Shown: positions 24,201-36,600 of the stretch, piece by piece
Numbering within the stretch: the stretch's first letter is position 1
Layout: each line of letters begins with the position of its first letter
DNA from: Elgaria multicarinata webbii
Lineage: Eukaryota > Chordata > Lepidosauria > Squamata > Anguidae
DNA length: 64,000 nucleotides
Direction: 5' to 3'
Assembly (NCBI RefSeq): GCF_023053635.1
Contig: NC_086172.1
Coordinates: 127,571,681 to 127,635,680 of the forward strand
The notes under the pieces: generated by a model
Told to the model about the DNA's origin: nothing
Database searches by the model: none
The model's input: only the letters and a program-made list of their open reading frames with translations
Made by a program: the position numbers and the translations under genes

Positions 24201-27044
24201 TGTATTTTGTCCCTGACCCATTTGCCTTCAGCCCTACCTGCAACTGGGATGTGGATCCTTAAAGCTTCTTTGAAATTGAATCCGGCCCTCGGAATGAAAG
24301 AGGTTCATTATAGTATAATACCTAGTACAAGGTATTATAATATGATGTAATATAAATTTATTGATACCAAGAAGATATAGTGTAACTTTAACGGAACGCA
24401 ACTATCCTACATTCAGTAAAAATATGCAGGGTTTTGGTTTTTTAAATTATTTTAAAAGATGTTTGAGAGTGGAGTGGTAGGAAGGTGGATATTGACAATT
24501 CATTCAAAACTGAGAATGTCCAAGACTGGGGAGATTGTATGTGAGAAGTTCGGGACCCATCCCTGAGGGGTTTTCTTCCCTCTGATTTATTGTCTCCCAT
24601 AAAAACAGCATTAAGTTCATCAGCATGTGTGTCTGAGGGCTTTACTAGATATCAGTTAGCTGGCTGTTTTCTTGGCATGGCCCTAGCTTGGGACTTCTCT
24701 TTCAGAAGAGAACCTCTCCAGAGAGGACATCTGCTAGGGAAGAATTGCATCCAGATGCGGACGGACATGCAAATGGAGAACCGAGATGGATCTGGCCTCC
24801 GGAGAGCCAGGGTTTGGTAATAAGACCTGGCTGCCTGTTTGCTGCTATGTGGGAGAAAACACTACCACTGCCTCTGGAAATAGGCTCCAAGCTGCAGAAC
24901 ATTCACAAAGCAACATGTATAGATAGAGAAGTGAAAAGTTTTCTTGGAACTTTGGGGTGGATGGGAGACCTGATTCTTGGCTATCAGCATCTGATTAGCT
25001 ACAGGAACACTTGCCTGGTGGTCAGCCTCATTGAATGACACCTCAATTTATTTATTTAAAATATATATAGACTGCTTACTATCCAAGGGCTCGAAGGGAT
25101 TTTATTAACAAATAAAACAAAATGAACATCACAATAAATACAAATTCAACATCAAAACTACTTAAAATTCAAGGCAATAACAGCCAGTGTTTAGCAACCT
25201 GGAAATGCCCAAGGAAAGAAAAAGACACATTTTAATAGACACTGAACACACATAACTTTTACTGTCTCCCACGCAAAAGGTGGAAGAGTATTGTAGGCGC
25301 TAGTACAGTGAAAGCTTGTTTCTATGCGGCCGCTAGATGACGAGCTCCATTACACCAGCGATTTATCGCACATGGTTTTGCAGCCCAGTACTCACATGAC
25401 GTTGCCCCTGTCCTGCACTCATTTCGCCTCTTCCCCTCCATGTTTCGTTTCATTTTGCAGCGGGGAAAGTCTGGTTCCCCCCCTCCATGCACAATAAAGC
25501 CACTCCTCCCTCCTGTTTATTGCTGTCCGACAATTGATGGGTCTTAGTAATCTAGTGGGTCAATACAGGGGAAGCTTTTTTATGCTGAAAATAAGGCATA
25601 ATTATCTGCCAGATTAATTATATATGGGATGCTAAAAATAGCATCTTCAAGTGTGAGTTTAAAGAGAGAGAGAAATGAGAGTGTTTATCAGTGTGGCACA
25701 TTCATTTAATCTGTTCTCAAAGTACAAAACATAATATATGAAATGGCTCTGAGTTGCCTGGAGTTTGGCAGTTTAAGCACTTTAATTTAATTCTCTCCTA
25801 ATTTATGTCCTACTGGGAAAGAGAAAATAAGGAAAATTTGAAGAAAAAGAGAAAACAAATGTGGGGGGGAATCACTTACAAATAGATGTGTATATTGTCC
25901 CAACGCACATTGCTTCACAAGAAGCTTAAAGTTGAATTTGTAATATAGTGTGTCCAATGCCTTTGGTTACACAGACAAAAGGTATGCAGTGTTTGTCTTA
26001 ATGTAATGCTGCCCTCTACTGGCTGGAATGAGTAATGATATATTGAGCTTGTTCGAAAAATTCAGGAACGAGAAAATCTCATTGGATGTTAAATTATGTT
26101 ATTTATTAAATTCAACAAACAACCAGATTCTGATGCATGTGTGGGACCCAGCACCACTTTTGTTGGGCCCATGGCTGACTCTGCTTACACAAACAAGGTT
26201 TTGCACTCATTTCTGGAACAGGGCAATTGGCAAAGCTCCCTTATGTGTGCTTTGCTGGCCTGCCCCTTTCCAGAAATGAATGTTTCTGCTCATTTGGGGT
26301 TGCCCTCAGAACTGCTAAATCTCCATTCCGTAAGTGGTGGGCGCTGCTTGAGGAACAGAATGGACAGGAATGGCTGTGCACAGGCAATCACCATTGAATT
26401 CTGCCCCAGAGATTTAAAACCTTTTGGCCAACTTAGGTCAATATTCCAATACTGCTGTAAAGTCCTTGTTGCCATGGCAGGCACTAGTTCTCTAAGGGTG
26501 AAACATGATGTTCCTGGACTCCTGCTATGTCAGTTCTCCAGAAGCTGTATGGAGGTTACTTTCCTTCAATGCAACCAAGCACTTTTAGCCCTCGCTTCCT
26601 CACACCTGTAGCCATTGAATAACATTTGCTTCATCCTCTCAGGCCTTCAGCCCACCTCTTTCCCTCTTCCACCATACTTTAAAACCTGGCTTTTCCTAAG
26701 GCTTCTTCTTTTCCTCTGCTGCTACCATTGCAGAGCATTTGCTGCCACTATGGCTGCTTCAAGAACAGGCTCAATGTCACAAAGCCCAAGGACCTCCCTC
26801 TGTCTCTGCCTTTGTGTTTTTCTCTCTCTGCAGTGTGGAGCTAAATTCCCCAACTGCTCAGGTTCCTGGCCAGGGCACAGAAACATACTGTTTGGCTATT
26901 AAAGCTCGAGCTTTAAACTTTTTCAAATTTTTGAAATTTTCTGCACATCTACACTGTTCAAGCTTCAGTTTAAAACAAAAATGAGCAAAACTGGTCTAGC
27001 AGATCTCAAATAATAAGCTTTACACTACCATATTCTTATATGAA
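24201..27044. other. Intergenic; LINE-like fragment near 25040-25300
   Basis: No gene is recognised. 25040-25300 opens with TTTATTTATTTAAAATATAT and A-rich text that resembles a reverse-oriented LINE or SINE 3' end. The open frame at 26096-26611 (171 codons) has no familiar motif and no codon pattern I can support. Confidence 0.4.
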
Positions 27045-27203
27045 AGTGTAGAGATGTTTTAAGAATGTTTTTAGGGTGTTTTTAACAATGTATATTATGT
27101 TTTAATTCAATTTTATGTATTTTATATTTACTGTTGTTCCCTGCCTCGATCAGAATGGAGAGGCGGCTAAGAAATACATTATTATTATTATTATTATTAT
27201 TAT
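27045..27203 (+). repeat. L2-like LINE tail (GCCTCGATCAG type)
   Basis: ACTGTTGTTCCCTGCCTCGA, TCAGAATGGAGAGGCGGC and an ATT microsatellite match the 3' end of the LINEs at 18340-20570 and 38033-39003. Confidence 0.75.
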
Positions 27204-27464
27204 ATTAGAAATTTTTAAAATGCAAAAAAAAAAAACCACCAAAACCCCAGATGTAATGGTGTGGTTTTCAAAAGTATTATGTTCCATATAATTCTGGTTT
27301 ACAAGGCAACATTTTGCACATTTCATTCCAAATTAATCCTATTTAAATCAGGTTTCACTGGTGTAACTGACAAGCAACATTGCTCAAGCTAGCACACACC
27401 CAATATCAATACAAAGCAACACTAATCCAATGTTAAAGTCCATTCTGGATTTGTGCAATCAGTA

Positions 27465-27568
27465 GACTTTGCAATGCACTCCTATGCATGTCTATTCAGG
27501 AAGAACTCCCATCAAGTTTAATAGAACTCACTCCCAAGTAAGCATATACAGGATTGCAGCCTAAATGT
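27465..27568. repeat. Palindromic short repeat (CCTATGCATG / TATACAGGATTGCAG)
   Basis: GCACTCCTATGCATGTCTAT at the left is answered by inverted AAGCATATACAGGATTGCAG at the right, with CTCCCATCAAGTTTAATAGA between. Related texts lie near 3775-3880, 44160-44240, 55335-55460 and 58620-58710. Confidence 0.6.
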
Positions 27569-28335
27569 GGGATAAATTTGCCGTTCGTCTATAAATGTAA
27601 GATGGCAAAAAGCATCAATAAATCAAAGATACACAATCTCAACCAGATATGTCCTTGAATTTTGATCCAATGGACAATGTTTGCACTTTGAAGCTCTGTG
27701 GTTCAAACCATTACAAACTCACTGGATGACCATTGACTTGGCAAGTTATCTTAACCACAATCCTCTGTTTGCAAAGTGGAAATGTTATAGTGCCTATAAG
27801 AATGAATGAACTAAGCACTCAGAACACAAATCATGCTTTAGAAATGCTATGTGGCAAAGTAATCAAGATGACTTGAGACTCATCTCTCATGTTTTATAAG
27901 ACTGCAAAAGTAACTGACATCTAGACAATAAAATACAGTATCACACAGTTACAGGAATGGGATTGTGTAATATCAAGTAAAGAGAGAAATATCTCAAGTT
28001 TTCTACAGGAAATAACTAAAGCCATTTCTTTAGGCATTGATGGTTGGTGGCTACAAGCTATTAAACTTATTACAATTGCTCAGCAGAAAGCTGTAGGAAA
28101 CTGTAACCCTGTAACTTTGTACCACTACAGGATGTTTGGTGTACGAAGCAAGATGACAGCTATTTCAGCCCACCAAGGAAAACAAAAACTACTTAGAACC
28201 CACTAAACATTCTTATTCCAAAATACCATTATTTGCAACAGAGTTTCTTTCAAAATAAACATAATATTGCAGCCATTATGGGGGGAAAAACCGCGAGGTT
28301 CTCTATGCACACTGCCTGAGGCAGAGACGTCCATC

Positions 28336-28549
28336 CAATGGAGGCTGGTGGCTCCAACGTCAGTGGGGCTGTGAATCTGATCTGGGTTTCAGTCAGAACC
28401 TGCTAGAATTCTAACGGAGCTATCCAAGGTGCAAAAGCCGGTTTGAGAACAGGGTTCAGCATCTTGGATAGCTCCTTTAGAGTGCTAGCAGGTTCTGACT
28501 GAAACCCAGATCAGATTCACAGCCCCACTGACATTGGAGCCTCCAATGC
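28336..28549. mobile_element. Palindromic element just upstream of the DCAF4 promoter
   Basis: Two arms of about 95 bp are inverted copies: the left holds GTCAGTGGGGCTGTGAATCT and TTTCAGTCAGAACCTGCTAG, and the right holds their complements with few differences. The centre is about 20 bp. The same family occurs in a ZFYVE1 intron at 59150-59324. The element could fold into a long hairpin. Confidence 0.75.
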
Positions 28550-28599
28550 TTCCCCCCTTTATCCTGATCATGCTTCCCCTTTACACTTCTTACTAGCTG

Positions 28600-29025
28600 T
28601 TCCCCCTCGGATTCATCGCATTGCCAATCACAGAGCATCTTCACCCACGCCTACTCCAGCACGACCAATCACACCCCTTGTCCGCTGGTAGCCCCGCCCC
28701 CACTGAACAACCATGTGACGCAACCCTTCCACCCTTCGCCGGTCCGCGAAACAAGGCCACGTGACTTAGGCAGTCCGGCGACGAGCCGAGGAGAAGCGTC
28801 AGAGAAATTCCGACGCTTTTGTTTCCCCCACCCCGGCGCGGGAAACAATACGACACATGATAGGCACCTACATCGGCCAATGAAAAAACTACAATTGGTG
28901 TAGAGGCGGGGTGAGGTGGATGCAACCTGAGGGCACCAATTGGAGAGGCGAAAAACAGGAAGTTCGGATGCTGGTGGGTCGAAGTGGCTGAAAGCTTCCG
29001 AGGGGCGGGAAAGGAGTTTTCCTCA
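28600..29025 (+). promoter_or_regulatory. DCAF4 promoter, TATA-less, CCAAT- and CpG-rich
   Basis: CpG density rises sharply between about 28600 and 29420. Five CCAAT or ATTGG boxes (28624, 28665, 28877, 28894, 28936-28943) suggest NF-Y binding. An E-box CACGTG lies at 28758-28763, a GC box CCGCCCCC near 28694, and an ETS-type ACAGGAAGT at 28955-28963. No TATA box is evident. It precedes the predicted first exon and lies 1.6 kb upstream of the first coding exon. The exact start of transcription cannot be read from sequence. Confidence 0.72.
28945..29025 (+). other. DCAF4: Predicted non-coding first exon of DCAF4
   Basis: A consensus donor GTAAGT follows CTCA at 29026. It lies just downstream of the ETS and CCAAT sites and in the correct orientation for joining to an acceptor before coding exon 1 (TTTTTTTCCACAG ending at 30467). 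The 5' end is a guess. Transcript data would be needed for certainty. Confidence 0.45.
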
Positions 29026-29361
29026 GTAAGTCCCCCAGGAGGAGCAGCAGGAGGAGGTGGGGGAGCTTGGGACGTTAATTAGTCAAGGTGACGTAGGTTG
29101 TTTACCACGCTAGGAGCGGGGGGGGCAGTAAGACGCCCCTAAACCACCGTTGTGGTCTCAAGACAGGATGAGGCAGAGTTTTGAGGGAAACAGGAGTGGA
29201 AAAAGCCGGCTGGGCTCTTCGGCGATTTGGGGGGACCCGAGAGTGACGCGACGGGTATTTGAGGTGGGAGGAGAGTTGTTTCTCTTCTCCCCCGCCCCTC
29301 CTCAATCAAATTACGGGGGCTTTATTTGGACTTGACGCACCTTGTGACGGGAGAAGAGAGG

Positions 29362-29435
29362 TGGCGTGGCCTAGTGGTCGGAGTACCAGAGTGGGACTGA
29401 GAGCGCCACAGTCTTGCAGCGCCTTAAAGACTAAC
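29362..29435 (+). repeat. tRNA-derived SINE head fragment
   Basis: GGTGGCGTGGCCTAGTGGTC resembles an RNA polymerase III A-box region of a tRNA-derived SINE. It is followed by GCAGCGCCTTAAAGACTAAC text known from reptile repeats. The piece is short, so the call is tentative. Confidence 0.4.
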
Positions 29436-29436
29436 A

Positions 29437-29757
29437 TAGGGTGACCATATGACAAGGAGGACAGGGCTCTTGTATCTTTAACAGTTGTGTAGAAAAGGGA
29501 ATTTCAGCAGGTGTAATTTGTATGCATGCAGCACCTGGTGAAATTCCCTCTTCATCACAATAGTTAAAGCTGTAGGAGCCCTGCCCTCTTTTGTATCTGG
29601 TCATGCTAGGCAGGGCTCCTGCAGCATTAGCAATTGTGATGAAAAGGGAATTTCACCAGGTTCTGCCTGCATACATATGAAACCTGCTGAAATTCCCTTT
29701 TCAATGCAACTGTTAAAGACACTGAAGCCCTGGCCTCCTTTCCACATGGTCACCCTA
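29437..29757. mobile_element. 321 bp hAT-like foldback element (TAGGGTGACC family) in DCAF4 intron 1
   Basis: Ends are TAGGGTGACCATATG and CATGGTCACCCTA, inverted. ACTAACA stands on both sides (29430-29436 and 29758-29764), a 7 bp match of an expected 8 bp duplication. The interior has two opposed copies of AAAAGGGAATTTCA-like text. It lies about 400 bp downstream of the predicted first exon. Confidence 0.8.
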
Positions 29758-30575
29758 ACTAACAATACTTTTTGTTTTTGCTGCAGTAGTCTAACACAAC
29801 TCCCCCCCCTCTGGAAACCGCTGGGCCATGAAGCTCATTGGGCCACCTTAGGCCAGACACGGTCTCTTAACCTAATATATGGGAAACTTTCCTAGGATGA
29901 TTTGCATTGGAAAAATTTGCAATACTCTCAACTTACCTAATTTAGCATGTTTGCTTTACTTGTATTTAGTAAACAAAGCTAAAAAAAAAAAGTACCCCAT
30001 TTTAACATTTTGCCCCAATACACCCCAAATATTTGACCTGAAATATTTGATGGGGATTAAAGCACACTTAATGGTGTTTAAGTGTTATATTATGCAGATT
30101 TTAAAAACTGGTGTACTTGTAAACATTTAAAGGCAATGGTGTGTACTTCCCTTACATTTTTAATTTTTTTAGAAAAAATACAAAGGTATTGAAAACTTGA
30201 AAACTATCAAGAACTGTGCATGGTATGCTGACAACCACTCCTATTTCAAGTGAGTTCAGCTCCCTTCCACTGAGGTCGTTGGTACACCTTTAGTTTCACT
30301 GTAATGACCTGTTACTTCTATTTCATACTGGGACAGATATGTATTTCAGTTACATATGTGTTTTCTCTTACATACTTGGGGATAGTCACCTGAAAAACAT
30401 TAATTTCAACTTTGAAACTGCCAAGCTTGCCTAATATTGAACTTATGAAATGCATTTTTTTCCACAGAAAAATTAAGCACTGGAAAAATTTCCACCCCCA
30501 CGACACTTGATTTTATGTTGAGCTCATCAAAGCATCTATAAGTTGCGCTGTACAGTATCTTTGTTAATTGCAAGA

Positions 30576-30685
30576 ATGAAGAGAAATAGTTGGCGAGGCA
30601 GACAAAATCATGTACGGAGCCATCGCAGGCAAACCTACAATCCTCAGCCATACAGGGTGCGCCATCACTGGAGCTATACAGAAAG
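30576..30685 (+). CDS. DCAF4: DCAF4 coding exon 1
   Basis: Encodes the basic N-terminus ([10 protein letters not shown]...). The exon probably begins at 30468 after TTTTTTTCCACAG, leaving 108 bp of 5' UTR. It ends in AG followed by GCAAGT, a GC-type donor. Phase 2 joins the next exon to make an Arg-Tyr pair. Confidence 0.8.
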
Positions 30686-33600
30686 GCAAGTCTATGAAAA
30701 TGGGCTATTTAAAAGTGTGTCTCAGATGATTACAATGAAAGCAAGACCTCCACCATACAACATAGCTTGCTGTTCTGATGATAGTATAAGTACTGTTGCT
30801 TATAATATCTTTGTGAACCGCCCAGAGAGCTTCGGCTATTGGGCGGTATAGAAATGCAATAAATAAATAAATAAATAAATTGTATGGTTAGCAAATCCCT
30901 GGATACTGTAGATTTTGGAACATCCCATATTTAATTTAGTTATTTCTAGTAATGGTATTGAATCCTGGGAAGAAATGAAGGTGCAGAAAGTAGTTGATTG
31001 GCATCTTGGCCCTGCCTATGAACCCAGAGTCCAGGCCAGAACCTTAAATCCATTTTCCTCCCTTTCCACTGCAGCACCTGATGTGAGCTTTTCCTGCCAC
31101 CATCTTCCTTACTTTAACCAGAGCATGGCACCAGTATACATAGCAGCATCCAAAGATGCTGGGAACCATGGGAACTGTTCCTACCGTTCCTCTCTTTTCT
31201 GGACTAAAGGAGGCCATCCTTCAGCAGCTACCAAGCCCTCTTCTTGGCTGCAACAAGGGGCTTGATCTCCAGAGCCAATTTGGCTCCAACTACCACTTGG
31301 CTCCCAACTGCTTGTGGTCCTGGGATTGTTGAGTTGAACTGAAGCATACTCTGGCCCCATCCATTGTCTAGGGCACCATGAGCTGCTGGATTATGTGGGT
31401 TTGTGTATATTTGTGTGCATTCTTATTGTAAGCCACCTTGTGGAACATAGGACCCTGCCTTACACTGGGTCAGACCATGGGTCCATCTAGCCTAGTATTG
31501 TTGACACTGACTTGCAATAGGTCTCGTGGATTTCAGGCGGGATTCCTTTCCGCACCCTACTTGGAAAAGCCAAGAATCAAACCTGGGACCTTCTACATGC
31601 AAAGCATGTGCTGTATCACACTGAGCTATGACACCCCATTTGACCAAAAGGTGGACTATAAACCTTTGAAATAAATAGTAAGAAACATGAAATTGATAGA
31701 GCTTTAGTTCTGAGGAGGCGTTTACGTTGCCTGAGGTAATGGCATTTTTTACAGTCCTTTATTCACACTTAACACTTTCACTGATTCTTATAGTCTATAT
31801 TTTATGCATGTTGCATTATTTTTGTCGAGGATTTTATGAATCCTTATAATGTATGTTCTTTTTATAGGTATGAACGGGAAGAACTGCAAGACTCGCAGAA
31901 CCCAGGTACAAGTCAAACTGAATCCCCCTCTACATCTTCCAACATGTACCAGAACTCTCCAGTGCCTGGTAAGGAGTGTGCCAAGAAAGCTATCCCAATA
32001 TGTAAACCACCCAGAGAGCTTCAGCTATAGCGCGGTATACAAATGCAATAAATAAAATAAATAATAAAAATAAATTTTCATGGATCTGAGACCTTTGGTT
32101 GAATCTTCACTCAGCTTTTCAAAGAATGTTTGCTACCTGTGGCTGAGGAATATTTTAATGTTAGTCTAATTTAAGTCCTATTCTTTTTAATGGTTCTCTT
32201 CTAAGCAGGACTAACCTTGGATACACCCCAGTGTTATCAGTTTTAAATTGACTGATGATTACTGCTTTCCTTTAGCCAATTTCCCCCCCAGATTATATTA
32301 TTGTTATAGAAACAAAATTAACATAAATTACATCCCCCCCCCCATATTAGATATATTTCTTTGGTGCCTCTGATACCAGACATTGCCAGTTCCAATAACT
32401 AAGAGTGAGGTTTCCAACTTCATTTTGGGTACATAAGAACAGTCCTGCTGGATCAATACAAGGTCCATCTGCATGATTGAATAATAATTCCATAACTAAA
32501 TTCATAGGTTTAATGTGCTCTTTCTAGAATGGGAGAGTCATGAAATAACACACAGGAAAACTGCTACATCTTGTCTTAGGAAGGAGCTTATCTTCTAAAA
32601 GGAAAGAACCCCTCCTAAAGCTTTTTGGGGGACAGTATAATGTGATAAAAATGTATGCTCAAAGTTAGAGTAATCATCTTCAAGGTTTAGAATAACTATG
32701 CTGTCCCTATTCTACTTGCTGAACTATGTTTGTTGTTTTTCTTTAATTTGTTCTACTTGCATTGTAAGTTATGACTCAGATCTTTGTTTGAGATTAATAG
32801 CCATGCTGTTTGTAACTAAACCAAGAGTAGCATTTCCTTACATTGAAATGGAACTATAAATGACTTTCTTATTACAGAAAGTAGTTGTCTGTAATTGTGC
32901 AAATGTTTGCCCAGTGCTATGTTGTATAGATTACAGGGAAGTTAAAAGAGGCTCTTGCTAGCAGAATGTGTTTGATTTCTTTTTAAGAATTACCAGGATT
33001 TTACTATGATCCTGAAAAGAACCGTTATTTCCGCTTACTTCCTGGGCATAACAACTGCAACCCTCTCACTAAGGAGAGTATTCAGCACAGAGAGATGGAG
33101 TGTCAAAGGCTGAGACTCCTAGAAGAGGAGGAGAAATGTATAAAGGTAAGAAAATTCTCTAAATTTCATACTATGGCCACAATCCAGTACAGTTAGGCAC
33201 ACTTAAAACAGTAAACTTAAAGGTAATTAATTCTGTGCTGGATTGTGGCCTCTGATTTAATTTCAGTTTAAATATCTCTATTGTTTGATATACATTTTTT
33301 TTGTTGTTCACGTTTATACACAAGGAACATGATTGTATTCTTTCACTGTTTTAAATAGAAAATATCCAGACCTGGGCTGAACTCTTCAATCATCTTACGC
33401 AAGAGGCAGTTAGGTTTATTCAGCTCTGTAACCTATTGCAGGTAAAGTAACTTAATCTCTTAAGCTGCAGAACTTTTATGCTGCAGTATGTGCTTTTCAA
33501 AGGAGCTCTCTGAGAATCCAATGTTCTGTTGGTAGATGGCTGGCAGAGAAGGAGCAACAGACACATTCTTCGCCTCTCCGTCCTCCTTTCTTTTCCTCTT

Positions 33601-36600
33601 CTTTTCTTTTTTACTAGATATGCATTAAGCGCATCTAGTAGAGTTGCGGAAATAGGAGCTGGGAAGCTTCAGAATGTTGCATATCATCGATGCCTCCTTG
33701 CCCCTTCATTTGCATCCTCACTTGAGGTTGGAGCTCTGACCTGGAGTGAGGAAGCCGCAATGCCACTGTAAGGGGCAGGGGGAAACAATCCCCATTCAGA
33801 TTTTACCCTTCTCAGGGTAGCAGTGTCTATGGGCTCAAAGAGGGAACTCCAAAATATCTTATGATCCCTAGGACTCTTTCTCAGGGACCATAGAATTTGT
33901 CCCCAACAAACTGACAAGCAAACAACAGAATATCTATTTGATGAAGCTACGTTGTTTCTCGTGGCTTTATCTAGATCTGATTCTGCAACATAAAAGGTAG
34001 ATCTACAAATCTTTATCTTTGTAATTATTTGGTTTATAGTCCTCCTTTGCCTGAAATTTCTTTTGTGTGACTTGATGGAAGAAATTGAACATTTCTTGAT
34101 CAAATGTTGACCTTTCCTCAGCTCAAGGTATACTAAAAATTGTGTATGTAGTTCTTCTATACATCGAATGGCCTTTTATTGTACTAGATTTAATTTCAGT
34201 CTAATACTAGTTCATTGCAATAAAATCCTTCTTTTCCTCACTTGGGAATATTTGAGCAATCAAAGAAATTGATCTAAAATTGCCCTTGAGTGTTAGGAAA
34301 CACTGTGTAGTATCCAATATTAATCCTATTTGGAGTAAACCTATTGAAACTCATTCATTTCAGTGGGTCTAATTTAAATAGCCCTACCCACTGTCTTTTA
34401 CACATGTGTTGCCTTTGACATTAAATATCAATTAGTAGTTTTATTTTCCTTTTTCCTCTTTCTTATGTAGGCTGAACCATGAATTAAAGGTGAATTGCAT
34501 GCATCGAAGGAAATTAGAAATTGAGAGCCCAGATTCCACAGTTTCTGGAAGCAACAATTTTAAACTGATAGCGGTATGTTGGAAGTCTTTTTATTGTATG
34601 CTGGAAATGACATTTATCTTTATTTTAGGGTTGGATTATTTCTTGAAGTCATTCTTAGAAACTCCCCTGCCATACATTTAGAAGGATGGCAAGCACTAGC
34701 TAGACCTGCAATGTGGGAGAGAACACTTGGAAGTGTTAATCTTTAACATCTGGGGAGAATTACTTGCATTTTGCAAGGAGCGTGAAAAATTAATCATTAA
34801 TGCTTTGTGAATGGGACTTCTCCACAGAAAAAAGCTCACCTCAGAGCAATTCACATTTTGCTTTTGCAGGCAGACTCCACCTATGAGAGAATATTCACAG
34901 TGAATGATGTAGAGCATGGAGGCTGTAAATACGGTATTGTCAACCTCAGTGGTTTGGGGAAGGATTCTCTTACTGTGGAGATGTATGACAACCTCTATTT
35001 CACAAACCGCAAGGTACTGTTCTGTCTTTCATTCAAGATTAGAATGTATTCATTCTGTTTGACTCTTATTATTTAGATTGCAGTCCTGCATTCAGATTCT
35101 TTTTAATAAGCTTTGTAGAGCACTTATTGATTTTTGATACATAATAATTTACTGTTATTTAATTACATTTTCGAATTAGTGAGCTGGGAGGGTGGGATGG
35201 GAAAGGAAGCAGTGGAAGGAATTTAACAGTAGAAGGCTATAACTGGGTTTGGATGATGCATCACAGCTTGTCCTTTGTTATTTAACCCATGACAAGCTGC
35301 AGTGTCCATGGCTGCCAGGTTGCATATGCAACCCCCAGTAGGAGAGTGTCATGCTATGCAAACCTGGTGAGCATGGGTTATGCAAGGGTTGTTTTAACTC
35401 TCACAGAACCCATGCTTGCTGGATTTGCATGAGAAATCATTGAAAAATGCATCTGCACATGCTGCAGCTTCACTGTGGGTTAAATAACCAAAGGTGGGCT
35501 GTCGTGTCATGAGAACAGCCTCTATAATTGCCGTATCTATAACGAATTTCTTCCGTTCTTGTTTGTAATAGGAAAGTTCTGCCCTAAGCAGAGATGTTCT
35601 GCACTTAAACAAAATATTAGTCTGAAACTGATTGAGTAGTATATGAAATTAGTTTTGACATGCAGGAGCTTCTGATGTCATGGCCGCAAATATGTATTTG
35701 GCAGTTCGAGTTCAACCTGTTTTGGATGAGGTTGCACTCCCACTAATAAAGCATGTTTGCAGACCCATGGCAGAGTGCCTTCCATCAGTTTGGATCTGTG
35801 CCTCAATTATCCATACCTCAGGTTACAATTCTATCAGGAGAGTCATAAGCCTCTGAACTCTGAAGCTAATGACTATCCCTTGCAGGGTGGATGGAGCATG
35901 GAAGGAATCCTCTCCTCCTCCTCCATGCTCCATCTGTCCTGCAGTTTGCGCTAGACACTTAATTTCGAGTGTCTAGCCAGGGAGCTTCGGAGCAGGAGTG
36001 AAAGAGACTGTGTAGCACATGGGAAGCTTGGTACTGGAGCTTCCACAGTCTCCTCCCCTCCCCGCCCTTGGGCATGCTCCCTTTTCGCTTTCTCCGCATT
36101 CCATTCCTGGTTTTCTGTCTGATTATATTCAATCTCAAATATTGTCACCTTCTGAGACTCATTGTTTTTGGTTTTCTGACCCTATCCCCACTAGCTTTTC
36201 CAGTTTGGTTGCATTTATCTGTTTTTGTTCTAGTGGGCTTTTATCTTTTTTCTTCTACTTTTTTTTAAAGGTGAATTCTGTATGTTGGGCTTCACTAAGT
36301 CATCCGGATTCCCATGTTTTATATCCTTTTCACTAAAATAAGTGTTTGTTAGAAAGCCACTTGTAGTGCAGAATCCCCTTTGAAAAATAATTACAAGCAG
36401 CTTGCAGCAAAGAAGAGGGGAAGATACTTATTGGGCATCACATTACAAATAATGCAATATGAAGCATATGGAAAGCTGGTTTGTACAAAATCCTGGAGTG
36501 ATTTGAAGGTGAGGGGATGCATAGTAACATGAGTAGAATAGGATGTACACTAGAACCCCTTTGTTTGTGGGGCACCACTGTGCTGATATTTTTTCAAAAC

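Noticed and set aside
26096-26611. 171-codon open frame on the + strand
   Set aside because: No familiar motif, overlaps another frame, no splice or promoter context. Likely chance.
27720-28250. Possible decayed coding sequence of a retroelement
   Set aside because: Short stretches translate without many stops, but I could not match them to a family with confidence.
1-28300. DPF3 first exons
   Set aside because: DPF3 is the expected neighbour, but no peptide like its N-terminus was found.
30543-30851. Longer frame upstream and downstream of the first DCAF4 coding exon
   Set aside because: Upstream part has no ATG before 30576; downstream part runs past the GC donor into a LINE tail.
31560-31642. 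tRNA gene on the - strand
   Set aside because: A and B boxes are degenerate and the rest matches a SINE body, so it is a SINE head.
36321-36336. DCAF4 ending at the TAA after coding exon 7 (a truncated gene)
   Set aside because: The U12 donor and the following exons that match the family show that the gene continues.
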